Below are positions 19,664 through 29,153 of a stretch of 64,000 nt of DNA, in pieces. The position numbers were made by a program, and so were the translations under genes. Every line of letters begins with the position of its first letter. Position 1 is the first letter of the stretch. The stretch is from Actinophytocola algeriensis. GTDB lineage: Bacteria > Actinomycetota > Actinomycetes > Mycobacteriales > Pseudonocardiaceae. The stretch spans positions 1 to 64,000 of the forward strand of contig NZ_JACHJQ010000002.1 in the NCBI RefSeq assembly GCF_014203735.1, read 5' to 3'. The notes beneath the pieces were generated by a model. That model did not search any database and was not told where the DNA came from. It saw only the letters and a program-made list of their open reading frames with translations.

Positions 19664-20869
19664 ATGGACTTGGCCGACCTGTACCGCGACCTGCACCAGC
19701 ACCCCGAGCTCGGGTTCGCGGAGACGCGCACCGCCGGCGTCGCGGCGCGGGAGCTGCGGGCCGCGGGGTTCGAGGTGACCGAGGGGGTCGGGGGCACTGG
19801 TGTGGTCGGCGTGCTGCGCAACGGCGACGGGCCGACGGCGCTGCTGCGGGCGGACATGGACGCGTTGCCGGTCAAGGAGAAGACGGGCCTGCCCTACGCG
19901 AGCACGGTCGTCGTGGACGACACGCCGGTGGCGCACGCATGCGGGCACGACGTGCACGTGACGTGCCTGATCGGGGCGGCGCGGGCGCTGTCGGCGGACC
20001 GCACGGCGTGGTCGGGCACGGTGCTGGCGGTGTGCCAGCCCGCGGAGGAGATCGGCGGCGGCGCGACGGCGATGGTGGCGGACGGCCTGTTCGAGCGCTT
20101 CGGCAGGCCCGATGTGGTGCTGGGTCAGCACGTGGCCCCGATCCCCGCCGGTGTGCTGGGTCTGCGCGCGGGCCCGGCGTTCGCGGCGGCCGACTCGCTC
20201 CGGATCACCCTGCACGGCCGCGGCGGCCACGGGTCGCGCCCGGAGGCCGCGGTGGACCCGGTGGTGATGGCCGCCCAGGTCGTCACGCGGCTGCAGACCA
20301 TCGCGTCCCGCGAGATCGCCGCCACGGACACGGTCGTGGTCACGGTGGGCGCGATCCACGCGGGCACGGTCGCGAACATCATCCCGGACGACGCCGAGTT
20401 GCTGCTCAGCATCCGCACCTACGACCCGAAGGTCCGCGAACGCACCCTCGCGGCAGTGGATCGCATCGTGCACGCCGAGGCAACCGCGGCAGGCGCCCCG
20501 AAACCCCCGGAGATCACCGCGGAGACGGGATTTCCGGCCGCGGTGAACGACCCGGAAGCAGCCGAACGCACCCGCCAGGCCCTTGCCGCCGCGGTGCCGA
20601 TCGTCGTGGACCCCGGCCCGGTCACGGGCAGCGAGGACGTGGGCGTCCTCGCCACCGAGTCGGGTGCCCCACTGGTCTACTGGCTCCTTGGCGGCGCCGA
20701 TCCGGCCGAGTTCGATGGCGCGACCTCGATCGACGACATCCGCGCGCGGGTCGCGGCGTTGCCCGCCAACCACTCCCCGCTGTTCGCCCCGGTCATCGAC
20801 CCGACCCTCGACCTGGGCACAGCCGCGTTGACCGCGGCCGCCAAAGCCTGGCTACCCCTGGCCACCTGA
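19664..20869 (+). CDS. M20 family amidohydrolase
   Basis: A 401-residue metallohydrolase of the M20D (hippurate hydrolase/N-acyl-amino-acid amidohydrolase) group. It begins DLADLYRDLHQHPELGFAE, then ALLRADMDALPVKE, the metal-binding HACGHDVHV (about residue 88), the catalytic Glu pair in CQPAEEIGGG, and the dimerisation-domain LHGRGGHGSRPEAAVDPVVM. All metal ligands typical of the family appear present. ATG 19664 is preferred over longer frames that add unrelated basic residues. The likely role is deacylation of N-acyl amino acids. Confidence 0.9.
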   Translation: MDLADLYRDLHQHPELGFAETRTAGVAARELRAAGFEVTEGVGGTGVVGVLRNGDGPTALLRADMDALPVKEKTGLPYASTVVVDDTPVAHACGHDVHVTCLIGAARALSADRTAWSGTVLAVCQPAEEIGGGATAMVADGLFERFGRPDVVLGQHVAPIPAGVLGLRAGPAFAAADSLRITLHGRGGHGSRPEAAVDPVVMAAQVVTRLQTIASREIAATDTVVVTVGAIHAGTVANIIPDDAELLLSIRTYDPKVRERTLAAVDRIVHAEATAAGAPKPPEITAETGFPAAVNDPEAAERTRQALAAAVPIVVDPGPVTGSEDVGVLATESGAPLVYWLLGGADPAEFDGATSIDDIRARVAALPANHSPLFAPVIDPTLDLGTAALTAAAKAWLPLAT

Positions 20870-21586
20870 CGGCCGGTTGTACCGGATCTGCCCGTCCCGC
20901 ACGTATTGGCGCTGTCGTGCCTCGGCGTCCTTCTTCCGCCGCGAGGTCTCGGTGAGAAGAGCATCCGCGGTTCTCTTGAGGGAGCTGAGCAAGACTCCGA
21001 GATCCGAGTAGTGCGTGCGCCTCTTCTCGTGGCTGTCGCCCCGGGAAACGCCGAGCTGGAGACTGGCCAGTTCGCCGGGCTGGAACGAGCCTCCGTCCGA
21101 CAGGTTCTGCCTCAGCTCCTGGGCGCACCGTTGCACGTTGTCGAGCCGCCTCTACACGTTCGCCATGTCCCGTCTCACCACGGAACGGGTGGCCGCGTCC
21201 GGCGTCCGCTGGTGTGCCTGGCCGACCTGCCGCTGTGCGGCACGAATCGACTCGATCAGGCGTTTGCACGCACGCTTGGCACGCTTCTCCTGCGCGACCT
21301 TGACTTCCAGCGCCCGATAGCCGGGCTCGCGAACCACCTCCTGCCGGATGGCGGCGCCGAACTGGGCGTCGATGTCGTCGGCCAGCTTCTTGGCGCGCTT
21401 GTATTCCTGCCATCGCAGGCGCGTCCGTTCGAGTTCTTCGCGTTCGCCGTGCAGCAGGGAGTTGAAGAATCCGTTTCGGTTCCGCAGCGGGGGCGGGTCG
21501 AGGTCGAAGCCGCTCTCCTTCATGGCGCGCAGGAGTTCCGCGTGCCGTTCTCGCAACAGGGCGAACCGGTCCGGTGGTTCTGTCAT
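20852..21586 (-). pseudogene. Coiled-coil protein gene interrupted by an in-frame TAG
   Basis: One continuous frame of 245 codons runs from ATG 21586 (MTEPPDRFALLRERHAELLR) to the stop at 20852. It is broken by a single TAG at 21152-21154 between RRDMANV and RRLDNVQRCAQELRQNL. Both sides are charged, helical and coiled-coil-like, with the same composition, so they were one protein; CAG to TAG is the simplest lesion. The product is 144 residues if termination is real. No family is recognised. It lies downstream of the PucR gene on the same strand. Confidence 0.6.
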
Positions 21587-21615
21587 GTCGCCGTACATCG
21601 CCGGACGAACGCCAT
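21583..21615 (-). CDS. Possible 10-residue leader frame coupled to the coiled-coil gene
   Basis: MAFVRRCTAT is preceded by GGAAAGGAAACCC. Its TGA overlaps the ATG at 21586 (ATGA), which would couple its translation to the coiled-coil gene. That gene itself has no good ribosome binding site at 21586. The frame may instead mark the original start of the larger gene before a frameshift. Confidence 0.35.
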   Translation of the reverse strand: MAFVRRCTAT

Positions 21616-21651
21616 GGGTTTCCTTTCCGTGCGAAACCGTGGCCGGCTGAC

Positions 21652-22686
21652 TCACGCGTCCAGCAGCCGCCACGCGGTGAGCGCGAGCCGGGCCCTGGTC
21701 AGGCCGGTGGGGACGGTGAGCTCGATGCCGAGGCCCTGGCCGATCAGGTCGAGGCGGCGGGCGACGCTGGTGTGGTGCAGGTGCAGGAGGTCGGCGGCGC
21801 GGCGCAGGGAACCGGTCGCGCAGTAGGCGTCCAGGGTGGCCAGGTCGTCCGGGTTGCCCGCCAGCCTGCCGATCGCGGCCACGTCGGCGTTGTCGCGGAC
21901 GGCCTCCTCCGGTACCCGCGCGAGCAGCGCCAGCGCACCCAGCCGGTCGTAGTGGACGACCGGCTCCCGGGTGGTGGTGAAGCGCAGCGCGGTCCGGGCC
22001 TCCTGCCAGGACCGGTCGGGGCGCGTCGCGGCGCCGACGCCCGCGCACACGCCGTCGGGGAACCGGGCCGTGTCCATGGTGGTGGCGAGGATGACGCCCA
22101 CCTCGGCGAGCGGCGCGGCCTTCACCGGGCGGCCCGGGCAGATCAGGCCGCCGACCTGGTCGAGCGGAACAGCCGAGCGGACGGCGGCGACGCGGATCGG
22201 CAGGTCGGCCGCGAAACCCAGCAGGCGCAGCGCCCGGTTCCGCGCTGCCTCGTCGCTGTCACCGCTGATCACCAGCTCGACGAGCGCCGGGTCGGCCATG
22301 GTGGTGCGGGCCGGGCCGTAGCGTTCGACGACCGCCGCGGCCGCGATCGCGAGGCGGTCCAGCACCACCTCGTCGAGGGGACCGGCGTCGCGGGCACGTT
22401 CGAGCCAGACCGTGCCGATCTCCTCGTCGTCGAGGGTGATCGGGGCCGTGGTGGACGCGGCCGCCGCCGGCTCGGCCGCTTCCCTGCCGTCCGGCGCGAA
22501 GCGGATCACCCGGCCCGTGCCGTGCAACCGGATCCCCGCGACGCACTCGGCCAGGCCCGCCGACGCGCGGACGAGCACCGGCAGATCCACGCGCCTGCGC
22601 ATGAGCGTGTCGTAGAACATCACGACCCGGAGCGCGCCCTCGATGTGCGAGTCCAGCTGCGACAACCGCTCGGCCAGTGCCTCCAT
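21652..22686 (-). CDS. PucR-type HTH transcriptional regulator
   Basis: A 344-residue regulator. Its C-terminal PucR helix-turn-helix is clear (TLDAYCATGSLRRAADLLHL, then HHTSVARRLDLIGQGLG). The middle carries a GGDEF-like sensory segment and the N-terminal 120 residues may be a GAF-like domain. Such proteins are typically activators controlled by small ligands. It is transcribed divergently from the HSL-family esterase at 22781, whose substrate or product may be its signal. Confidence 0.82.
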   Translation of the reverse strand: MEALAERLSQLDSHIEGALRVVMFYDTLMRRRVDLPVLVRASAGLAECVAGIRLHGTGRVIRFAPDGREAAEPAAAASTTAPITLDDEEIGTVWLERARDAGPLDEVVLDRLAIAAAAVVERYGPARTTMADPALVELVISGDSDEAARNRALRLLGFAADLPIRVAAVRSAVPLDQVGGLICPGRPVKAAPLAEVGVILATTMDTARFPDGVCAGVGAATRPDRSWQEARTALRFTTTREPVVHYDRLGALALLARVPEEAVRDNADVAAIGRLAGNPDDLATLDAYCATGSLRRAADLLHLHHTSVARRLDLIGQGLGIELTVPTGLTRARLALTAWRLLDA

Positions 22687-22780
22687 ACCCGCAGGATAGC
22701 GACGACCGGTGCGCGAACCCGGCCCGATGCGCGACGGATGTCGGACGACCTCGGCCGCGGCCGACGCGAGGATGGTCGTC

Positions 22781-23677
22781 ATGGATCCCGAACTCGAAGC
22801 GTTCATCCCGCTGTTCCCCAAGGCCGACCTGGTCGACCCGGTCACCTCCCGCGAGAAGTTCGCCGAGCTGGCCGTCGCGGTGCCCGCCCCGGACACCTCG
22901 GGCATGACGGTCGAGGACCGCACGGTGCCGGGCGAGGTGGACGTGCCGGTGCGGATCTACCGCCCGCACGACGCGCCGGGTGCCGTCATCTGGCTGCACG
23001 GCGGCGGCTTCGTCATGGGCAACCTGGACACCGAGCACCCGTGGGCCGCGCGACTCGCCGACTTCTCGGGCGTGGTCGTGATCTCGGTCGGCTACCGCCT
23101 GGCCCCCGAGAACCCGTTCCCTGCCGCCTTCGACGACGCCTACGCGGTCCTGACCTGGGCGGCGGAGCACGCGGCCGAACTGGGCATCGCCCCGGACCGG
23201 ATCGCGGTCGGCGGGCACAGCGCGGGCGGCGGCATCGCGGCCGGGATCGCGCTGCGGGCACGCGACGAGAAGGGGCCGAGGATCTGTTTCCAGCTGCTGA
23301 ACCAGCCCGGCCTGGACGACCGGCAGGAGACGTGGTCGGCGCGGACCTTCACCGACACGCCCTGGATGACCCGCGACAAGGTCACCTCGGCGTGGACCCA
23401 CTACCTGGGCGGCGCGCCCGCGTCGGAGTACGCGGCCCCGGCACGGGCCCGCGACCTGTCCGGGCTGCCACCCGCCTACGTCGGCAGCGCCGAGCTCTGC
23501 CCCAACCGCGACGAGGACATCGCCTACGCGGTGCGCCTGCTGCAGGCCGGGGTGTCGGTCGAACTGCACCAGTGGGCGGGCACCTTCCACGGGTCGCAGG
23601 CCATCCTGTCCGCCGAGATCTCCCACCGGCAGATCTCCGAACTCGCCGCCGCCCTGCGCCGCGGCGCGGCCGGGTGA
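22781..23677 (+). CDS. HSL-family alpha/beta hydrolase (esterase/lipase)
   Basis: A 298-residue cytoplasmic hydrolase of the hormone-sensitive-lipase group. The oxyanion-hole motif is WLHGGGFVMG (about residue 74), the nucleophile elbow GGHSAGGGIA (Ser about 150, in place of the commoner GDSAGG), and Asp/His lie in the final third (CPNRDEDIAYA ... GTFHGSQ). ATG 22781 is used; another ATG 9 nt upstream is possible. Divergent PucR regulator on the left, beta-lactamase-fold fragment 7 nt downstream. Confidence 0.88.
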   Translation: MDPELEAFIPLFPKADLVDPVTSREKFAELAVAVPAPDTSGMTVEDRTVPGEVDVPVRIYRPHDAPGAVIWLHGGGFVMGNLDTEHPWAARLADFSGVVVISVGYRLAPENPFPAAFDDAYAVLTWAAEHAAELGIAPDRIAVGGHSAGGGIAAGIALRARDEKGPRICFQLLNQPGLDDRQETWSARTFTDTPWMTRDKVTSAWTHYLGGAPASEYAAPARARDLSGLPPAYVGSAELCPNRDEDIAYAVRLLQAGVSVELHQWAGTFHGSQAILSAEISHRQISELAAALRRGAAG

Positions 23678-23684
23678 CACGGCG

Positions 23685-24170
23685 ATGACCGGGACACTGC
23701 AAGCCGCACTGGACGCCGTCCACCGCGAGGGCCCGCACCCGAGGATGTACGAGGCGCTGTTCGGCCTGATCGACCCACCAGGCGACTACAGCGTGTACGA
23801 CATGTCCTGGGTCGGGCCCACCGCTTCGCTCGTGTCGACCACCGCGGACCTCAACCGGTTCTTCGGCATGCTGTTCGACGGCGAGATCGTCGACGAGTCG
23901 ACACTGGAGCAGATGCGGCGCACCGTCCCGGTCATCGCCCAGAACGGGCAACGGATCGACTACGGCCTCGGGCTGCACCCGTTCCACCTCCCGGGACTCG
24001 GCGTCCGCTGGGGCAACGACGGCACGATCTGGGGCGCCGGCACGACGTCCATGGTCCACGGCACCCGGCGGATGACGGTCGCCGTGAACCTCATCCGGTG
24101 GGCCAGGCCGAGCCCCATCGACGACGCGCTCACCGCGCTGTACCAGCAGGCGATGAGCGGCGATGTCTGA
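23685..24170 (+). CDS. Beta-lactamase-fold (class C-like) fragment lacking the SxxK region
   Basis: A 161-residue protein that matches only the C-terminal part of serine beta-lactamase/D-Ala-D-Ala carboxypeptidase-like proteins: GPTASLVSTTADLNRFFGML, the YGLGL motif and WGNDGTIWGAGTTSM (in place of the HTG triad). The N-terminal third with the nucleophile SxxK is missing, so it cannot be a catalytic serine hydrolase as it stands. It is nevertheless embedded in an operon (7 nt after the esterase, 8-nt overlap with the ABC gene), so it may be retained as a binding or structural protein, or be decaying. Confidence 0.6.
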   Translation: MTGTLQAALDAVHREGPHPRMYEALFGLIDPPGDYSVYDMSWVGPTASLVSTTADLNRFFGMLFDGEIVDESTLEQMRRTVPVIAQNGQRIDYGLGLHPFHLPGLGVRWGNDGTIWGAGTTSMVHGTRRMTVAVNLIRWARPSPIDDALTALYQQAMSGDV

Positions 24171-25881
24171 CACCGCGCTCCTGCGCCCGCACCTGAGGAG
24201 CTTCACCACCGTCGTCGTCCTGCAGGTGATCGGCGCCGTCGCGGGGTTGGCGCCGCTCCTCGCCGTGGTCGAGCTGGGCCGGGCACTGCTCGCGTCCGGC
24301 CCGGTCGACCACGGCCACGTCTGGTTCGTCGTGACCGCGGGCGCGGCGGGCCTGTTCGTCCGGCTCGTGTGCACGGCCGCGTCCTCCGGGATCGGGCACC
24401 TCCTCGACGACCGGGTGCAGCTGTCGTTCCGCAGGCGGCTGGCCGAGGCGCTGGGGCGGGCACCGATCGGCTGGTTCTCCCGCCGCCGCACCGGTGAGCT
24501 GGCGAAGGTCGCGGGCGAGGACGTGAGCGCCGTACACCCGTTCATCGCCCACACCCCCGGCGAGCTCGTCGCCGCGTTCGTCGTCCCGCTGGTGTCGCTG
24601 GTCTACCTGTTCACCGTCGACTGGCGGCTCACGCTGATCACCCTCATCCCGGTGGCGCTGGCCGTGGCGCTGGTCCCGCTGATGATGACGCCAGCCCGGC
24701 TGCGCGAGCAGAAGGAGTTCGACGCCGCCATGGGGCGGATCGCGGACTCCGTCGTGGAGTTCGTGCACGGCATCGCGGTGGTCAAGGCGTTCGGCGGGAG
24801 TGAGCGGGCGAGCCGCCGCTTCCTCGCGGCGGTGGCGGACTTCACCACCAGCTTCTTCCGGATGGTGCGCGGCCTCGCGCCGCTCGGCGCTGGCATGCAG
24901 GTGGCCCTGTCACCACCCTTCGTGCTGCTCGCCGTGCTGACCGGCGGTGCGGCGCTGATCACCAACGGCGGCATGGCACCCGCCGACCTGCTGCCCTTCC
25001 TGCTCCTCGGGCTCGGCCTGACCGCACCGGTCGCGGCACTGGGCCACGGCTTCGACGACACCCAGACCGCCCGGCGCGCGGTCGGCCGGATCCGCGACGT
25101 GCTCACCGTGCGACCGCTGCCCGAACCCGCGCACCCCGTCGCACCCCAGGGCCACCGCGTGGAACTGCGTGACGTCCGGTTCGGCTACGTCACCGGGCAC
25201 GAGGTGCTGCGCGGCATCGACCTCGTCCTCGAACCGGGAACGGTCACCGCCGTCGTCGGCCCGTCGGGCAGCGGGAAGTCCACCCTGGTCCAGCTGTTGC
25301 CGCGGTTCTTCGACCCCGCACACGGCTCGGTCGTCCTCGGCGGCGTCGACCTGCGCGACCTCGGCAGCCAGGCGCTCTACCGGCTGGTCTCGTTCGTGTT
25401 CCAGGACGTCCGCCTGCTGCGCGCGTCCGTCGCCGACAACATCGCGCTGGCGGTCCCGCACGCCGGCCACGACGACGTCGTGCGCGCCGCCCGGCTCGCG
25501 AACATCCACGACCGGATCCTCGAACTGCCCCGCGGCTACGACACCGTGATCGGCGAGGACACCGGGCTCTCCGGGGGTGAGGCGCAGCGGATCGCGATCG
25601 CCCGCGCCCTGCTCGCCGACACCCCCGTCCTCGTCCTCGACGAGGCCACCGCCTTCGCCGACCCACAAACAGAACACGCCGTGCGCCAGGCCCTCGCGAC
25701 GCTCGACGGCGACCGGACGATCCTCGTCATCGCCCACCGCCTCGAGACCGTCGCCGACGCCGACACCGTCGTACTGCTCGAGAACGGCACGGTCGCCGAA
25801 CGCGGCACACCGACGGAACTGCTGGCACAGCAAGGAAAGTTCGCCGCGTTCTGGCAGACAAGAGAAGAGGAGGTCCGGTGA
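24163..25881 (+). CDS. ABC exporter half-transporter (TMD-NBD), subunit 1
   Basis: A 572-residue half-transporter. Six membrane helices occupy residues 1-310, then an NBD with Walker A GPSGSGKST, signature LSGGEAQRIA, Walker B VLVLDEATAFADPQTE and the H-loop VIAHRLE. The DEATAFADPQTE variant is typical of the IrtA/YbtP-like group of exporter-fold transporters that includes siderophore importers. It overlaps its partner by 4 nt (the partner's GTG lies in this gene's last codons), so the two form a heterodimer. Confidence 0.9.
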   Translation: MSDTALLRPHLRSFTTVVVLQVIGAVAGLAPLLAVVELGRALLASGPVDHGHVWFVVTAGAAGLFVRLVCTAASSGIGHLLDDRVQLSFRRRLAEALGRAPIGWFSRRRTGELAKVAGEDVSAVHPFIAHTPGELVAAFVVPLVSLVYLFTVDWRLTLITLIPVALAVALVPLMMTPARLREQKEFDAAMGRIADSVVEFVHGIAVVKAFGGSERASRRFLAAVADFTTSFFRMVRGLAPLGAGMQVALSPPFVLLAVLTGGAALITNGGMAPADLLPFLLLGLGLTAPVAALGHGFDDTQTARRAVGRIRDVLTVRPLPEPAHPVAPQGHRVELRDVRFGYVTGHEVLRGIDLVLEPGTVTAVVGPSGSGKSTLVQLLPRFFDPAHGSVVLGGVDLRDLGSQALYRLVSFVFQDVRLLRASVADNIALAVPHAGHDDVVRAARLANIHDRILELPRGYDTVIGEDTGLSGGEAQRIAIARALLADTPVLVLDEATAFADPQTEHAVRQALATLDGDRTILVIAHRLETVADADTVVLLENGTVAERGTPTELLAQQGKFAAFWQTREEEVR

Positions 25882-27590
25882 TCCGCCTGCTGCTCAAGGT
25901 GCTGGGGCCCGAGCACGCCCCGCCGGTGCGCCGCACCGTGGCCCTGATGACGACGACCGCGATCGCCGAAGGCCTGTCCTACGCACTGCTGGTTCCCGTG
26001 CTGCGGGCGCTGTTCGGGAGCGAACCCGGCGACGTCTGGCTCCCGCTCGCCGGCTTCGGCGCCGCGGTCGCCATCTACGCCGTGCTGCGCTACGTCAGCG
26101 ACCTGTCCGGCTTCCGCGCCGGGACCACCCTGCTGCGCGCCATGTACCACCGGCTCGGCGACCACCTCGCCCGCCTGCCCATCGGCTGGTACAGCGCCGA
26201 CCGCGTCGGGCAGCTGTCCGTCCTGGCCAGCAACGGCGTCCTGCAGGCGATGGGCGTGATCGCGCACCTGCTCGCCCCGTTCATCTCCGCCTGCGTCACT
26301 CCCCTGACGATCGTCGCCGTCATGCTCGCCTTCAACTGGCAGCTCGGGCTGGCCGCGCTCGCCGCCGCACCGGTCGTCGCGGCGATTCAGGTGTGGACGG
26401 GCCGCGCGATGGCCGTCCACGACGCGGAACGCGCGGAACGCAGGCACGAGGCCGCCGGGCGCGTCATCGAGTACCTCCAGGCCCAGCCGGTGCTGCGGGC
26501 CGGTGGCCGGACGACCGAACGGTTCCGGCTGCTCGACGACTCGCTCACCGAACTCCAGCGCGCGTCCCGCCGCACCGTCCTGTCGGCACTGCCCGGCGTG
26601 GTGGCACTGGCGCTCGCGGTGCAGGCCGTGTTCACCGTCCTGCTGGTCCTGGGCGCCTACCTCGCACTCGGTGGGCACATCGGCGTCCCCGAGGTACTGA
26701 CCATCCTGGTGCTGGCCGCCCGCAGCGCCGACCCGTTGCTGTCGCTGTCGGACATCAGCGGCAAACTCCGCGGCGCCCGCGCCGAACTGGTCCGGCTCGA
26801 CGCGGTGCTGCACACCCCGCCACTGCCGGAGCCGCCGGACCCGGTCGAACCGGACCGCCACGACCTGGAGTTCGACTCGGTTGTCTTCCGGCACGGCGAC
26901 CACACGGTCATCGACGACGTGTCGGTGTCGGTCCCCGAAGGACGGCGGCTCGCCGTCGTCGGCCCGTCCGGTGCCGGCAAGAGCACGCTCCTGCAACTGC
27001 TGGCCCGGTTCTACGACGTCGACGCGGGCGCCGTGCGGGTCGGCGGCGTGGACGTCCGCGCCGTGGCCAGCGAGGTGCTGATGTCCCGCATCGCCTTCGT
27101 GTTCCAGGCCGTCCACCTCTTCGACGGCACGATCGAGGAGAACGTCCGCCTCGGCCGCGCCGGCGCCACCGACGCCGAAGTCCGGGCCGCGGTGACCGCG
27201 GCCCGGCTGGACGAGGTGATCGACCGACTCCCCGGTGGCTGGGCCGCACACGTCGGCGAAGGCGGCGCGCTGCTGTCGGGCGGTGAACGCCAGCGCGTCT
27301 CGATCGCGCGCGCCCTGCTGAAAGACGCTCCCGTCGTGCTGCTCGACGAGGTCACCTCCGCGCTGGACCCGGTGAACGAGGCGGCGGTCCACGCGGGCAT
27401 CGAACGCCTGATGGCGGGCCGCACGGTGGTGATGGTGGCCCACCGGCTGCGCACGGTCCGGCGCGCCGACCACATCGTCTTCCTCGACAACGGCCGCGTG
27501 ACGGAACAGGGCACCCACGAGGAGCTGCTGCGCCACGGCGGCCGCTACGCCGACTACTGGCACCTGTCCATGACCCCGGCCGCTGACTGA
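25878..27590 (+). CDS. ABC exporter half-transporter (TMD-NBD), subunit 2
   Basis: A 570-residue partner of the preceding gene with the same TMD-NBD layout. It has Walker A GPSGAGKST, signature LSGGERQRVS, Walker B VVLLDEVTSALDPVNE and the H-loop MVAHRL. The pair resembles IrtAB/YbtPQ-type heterodimers. No siderophore biosynthesis gene is adjacent, so the cargo is unknown. It follows the esterase and beta-lactamase-fold gene in one probable operon, suggesting uptake or efflux of an ester-containing compound. Confidence 0.9.
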   Translation: MIRLLLKVLGPEHAPPVRRTVALMTTTAIAEGLSYALLVPVLRALFGSEPGDVWLPLAGFGAAVAIYAVLRYVSDLSGFRAGTTLLRAMYHRLGDHLARLPIGWYSADRVGQLSVLASNGVLQAMGVIAHLLAPFISACVTPLTIVAVMLAFNWQLGLAALAAAPVVAAIQVWTGRAMAVHDAERAERRHEAAGRVIEYLQAQPVLRAGGRTTERFRLLDDSLTELQRASRRTVLSALPGVVALALAVQAVFTVLLVLGAYLALGGHIGVPEVLTILVLAARSADPLLSLSDISGKLRGARAELVRLDAVLHTPPLPEPPDPVEPDRHDLEFDSVVFRHGDHTVIDDVSVSVPEGRRLAVVGPSGAGKSTLLQLLARFYDVDAGAVRVGGVDVRAVASEVLMSRIAFVFQAVHLFDGTIEENVRLGRAGATDAEVRAAVTAARLDEVIDRLPGGWAAHVGEGGALLSGGERQRVSIARALLKDAPVVLLDEVTSALDPVNEAAVHAGIERLMAGRTVVMVAHRLRTVRRADHIVFLDNGRVTEQGTHEELLRHGGRYADYWHLSMTPAAD

Positions 27591-27660
27591 ACGACGGACA
27601 GCCGGGGGGCCGCGCCCCGTATAGTTGGCCGCTCGTCGATGACTCCTGGGGGGAGCACGC

Positions 27661-29058
27661 GTGGTTTCGGCCGGTCGCTGGGTCGCGGTGTTCGCATGTG
27701 CCATCGCCGCGTCGGCGTTCGTGCCCGGCGTGGCCGGGGCGCAGCCGCCGCCCGAGGAAGAGGAGATGGCGGTCCCGCCGCCGCTGCCCGACGGGTTCGA
27801 GGTGCCGGGCGACGACGGGCAGCCCGACCGGGACTACGTGCAGGAAACCCCCTGCATCAGCTCCCTGCCTGCCGTGAAGGCGATCGAGCACAAACCGTGG
27901 GGGCAGGACCGGCTGCGGTTCCGCGAACTCGCGACGTTCGCGACCGGTGTGGACCAGAAGGTCGCGGTGATCGACACCGGCGTGTCCGACCACACCTACT
28001 TCGGCGGCCGCCTCGAAGCGGGCGGCGACTACGTGGCCCGCGGCGGCGACGGCCTCGACGACTGCGACGGCCACGGCACGGCGGTCGCGGGCATCATCGC
28101 CGCCGACCCGCCAGACGAGGCGATCGGGTTCCAGGGCATCGCGCCGGCCGCGCGGATCGTCAGCATCCGGCAGACCAGCTCCAACTTCTCGTTCACCAAC
28201 CCCGACACGAACGAGCCCCAGCCCGCAGGCAGCCTGACGACCCTCACCAAGGCGATCATCCGCGCCGCCACGACCGACGGCGTCACCGTGATCAACATGT
28301 CGGTGAACAACTGCCGCCCCGTGAGCCTCGGCCCCATCCGCGACGAGGAACGTCAGCTGCAGGCGGCGCTCCGGTACGCCGTGGAGGAACGGGACATCGT
28401 CGTGGTCGCGTCGGCAGGCAACGTCGGCGAGGGCAACTGCACCACGCAGAACGGCCCCGACCCGCGCAAACCCACCCAGATCGTGTTCCCACCCTGGTTC
28501 ACCGACCACGTGCTGTCGGTCGCCGCCATGACCGAGTCGGGCGAGCCGGCCGAGTTCTCCATCCAGGGCCCGTGGGTGTCCGTCGCCGCGCCGGGCACCG
28601 ACATCGTGTCACTCGACCCGGCCAACCCGAACCAACTCGTGAACCGGACGTTCGACAAGGACCGCAAGGAAGCGCCGATCCAGGGCACGAGCTTCGCCGC
28701 CCCGTACGTCGCGGGCCTCGCCGCCCTGGTCCGCGACCGCTTCGAGGACCTCGACGCACGCCAGGTCATGCACCGCATCACAGCGACGGCCGCCCACCCG
28801 GCCGCGACCGACGGCCGCGACAACGTCGTCGGCCACGGCATGATCGACCCGATCGCCGCGCTGACCGCCTTCATCCCCGCCGAATCGAACCTCCCACCGG
28901 ACGAGGCCGTGGCGGTGCCGTTCGAGATGCCCCCACCGTACGAACGCGACTGGGGTCCGGCCCAGGTCGCGATCATCGGCACGGCTGGTGGTGGGGGCCT
29001 GTTGTTGCTGACCCTGTTCGTGGTGCACACCGTGCGCCGCAACCGCCGCTCGGGCTGA
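27661..29058 (+). CDS. Type VII secretion-associated subtilase (mycosin-like, MycP)
   Basis: A 465-residue S8 protease. It has a signal peptide (residues 1-27), a Pro-rich N-terminal extension (PPPEEEEMAVPPPLP), then catalytic Asp in VAVIDTGVSDH (about residue 101), His in DCDGHGTAVAGI and Ser in IQGTSFAAPYVAGLAAL (about residue 344). A C-terminal membrane helix (GTAGGGGLLLLTLFVVHTV) ends in a basic tail. This layout is that of mycosins, which process and stabilise ESX systems. No ESX gene is adjacent in the window. The GTG at 27661 follows GGGGGGAG; a TATAGT hexamer at 27620-27625 may be its -10. Confidence 0.88.
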   Translation: MVSAGRWVAVFACAIAASAFVPGVAGAQPPPEEEEMAVPPPLPDGFEVPGDDGQPDRDYVQETPCISSLPAVKAIEHKPWGQDRLRFRELATFATGVDQKVAVIDTGVSDHTYFGGRLEAGGDYVARGGDGLDDCDGHGTAVAGIIAADPPDEAIGFQGIAPAARIVSIRQTSSNFSFTNPDTNEPQPAGSLTTLTKAIIRAATTDGVTVINMSVNNCRPVSLGPIRDEERQLQAALRYAVEERDIVVVASAGNVGEGNCTTQNGPDPRKPTQIVFPPWFTDHVLSVAAMTESGEPAEFSIQGPWVSVAAPGTDIVSLDPANPNQLVNRTFDKDRKEAPIQGTSFAAPYVAGLAALVRDRFEDLDARQVMHRITATAAHPAATDGRDNVVGHGMIDPIAALTAFIPAESNLPPDEAVAVPFEMPPPYERDWGPAQVAIIGTAGGGGLLLLTLFVVHTVRRNRRSG

Positions 29059-29153
29059 CTCGCTTCTTCCGTGCCGGGTTTGGTGACCCACCGGTGTTCT
29101 GAGAAAAATATTGGACATCTCTATAGCTAATAACTGTTAAAAGATTCGGAGAA

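Noticed and set aside
24163-27590. ABC pair as a siderophore importer linked to the N-hydroxylase at 53334
   Set aside because: The IrtAB-like Walker B pattern is suggestive, but the genes are 26 kb apart, no siderophore synthetase is present, and the N-hydroxylase sits in a hydrazine-type operon.
25536-27704. 722-codon minus-strand frame across the second ABC gene
   Set aside because: It is a shadow. The plus strand carries Walker A, signature, Walker B and H-loop in the right order.
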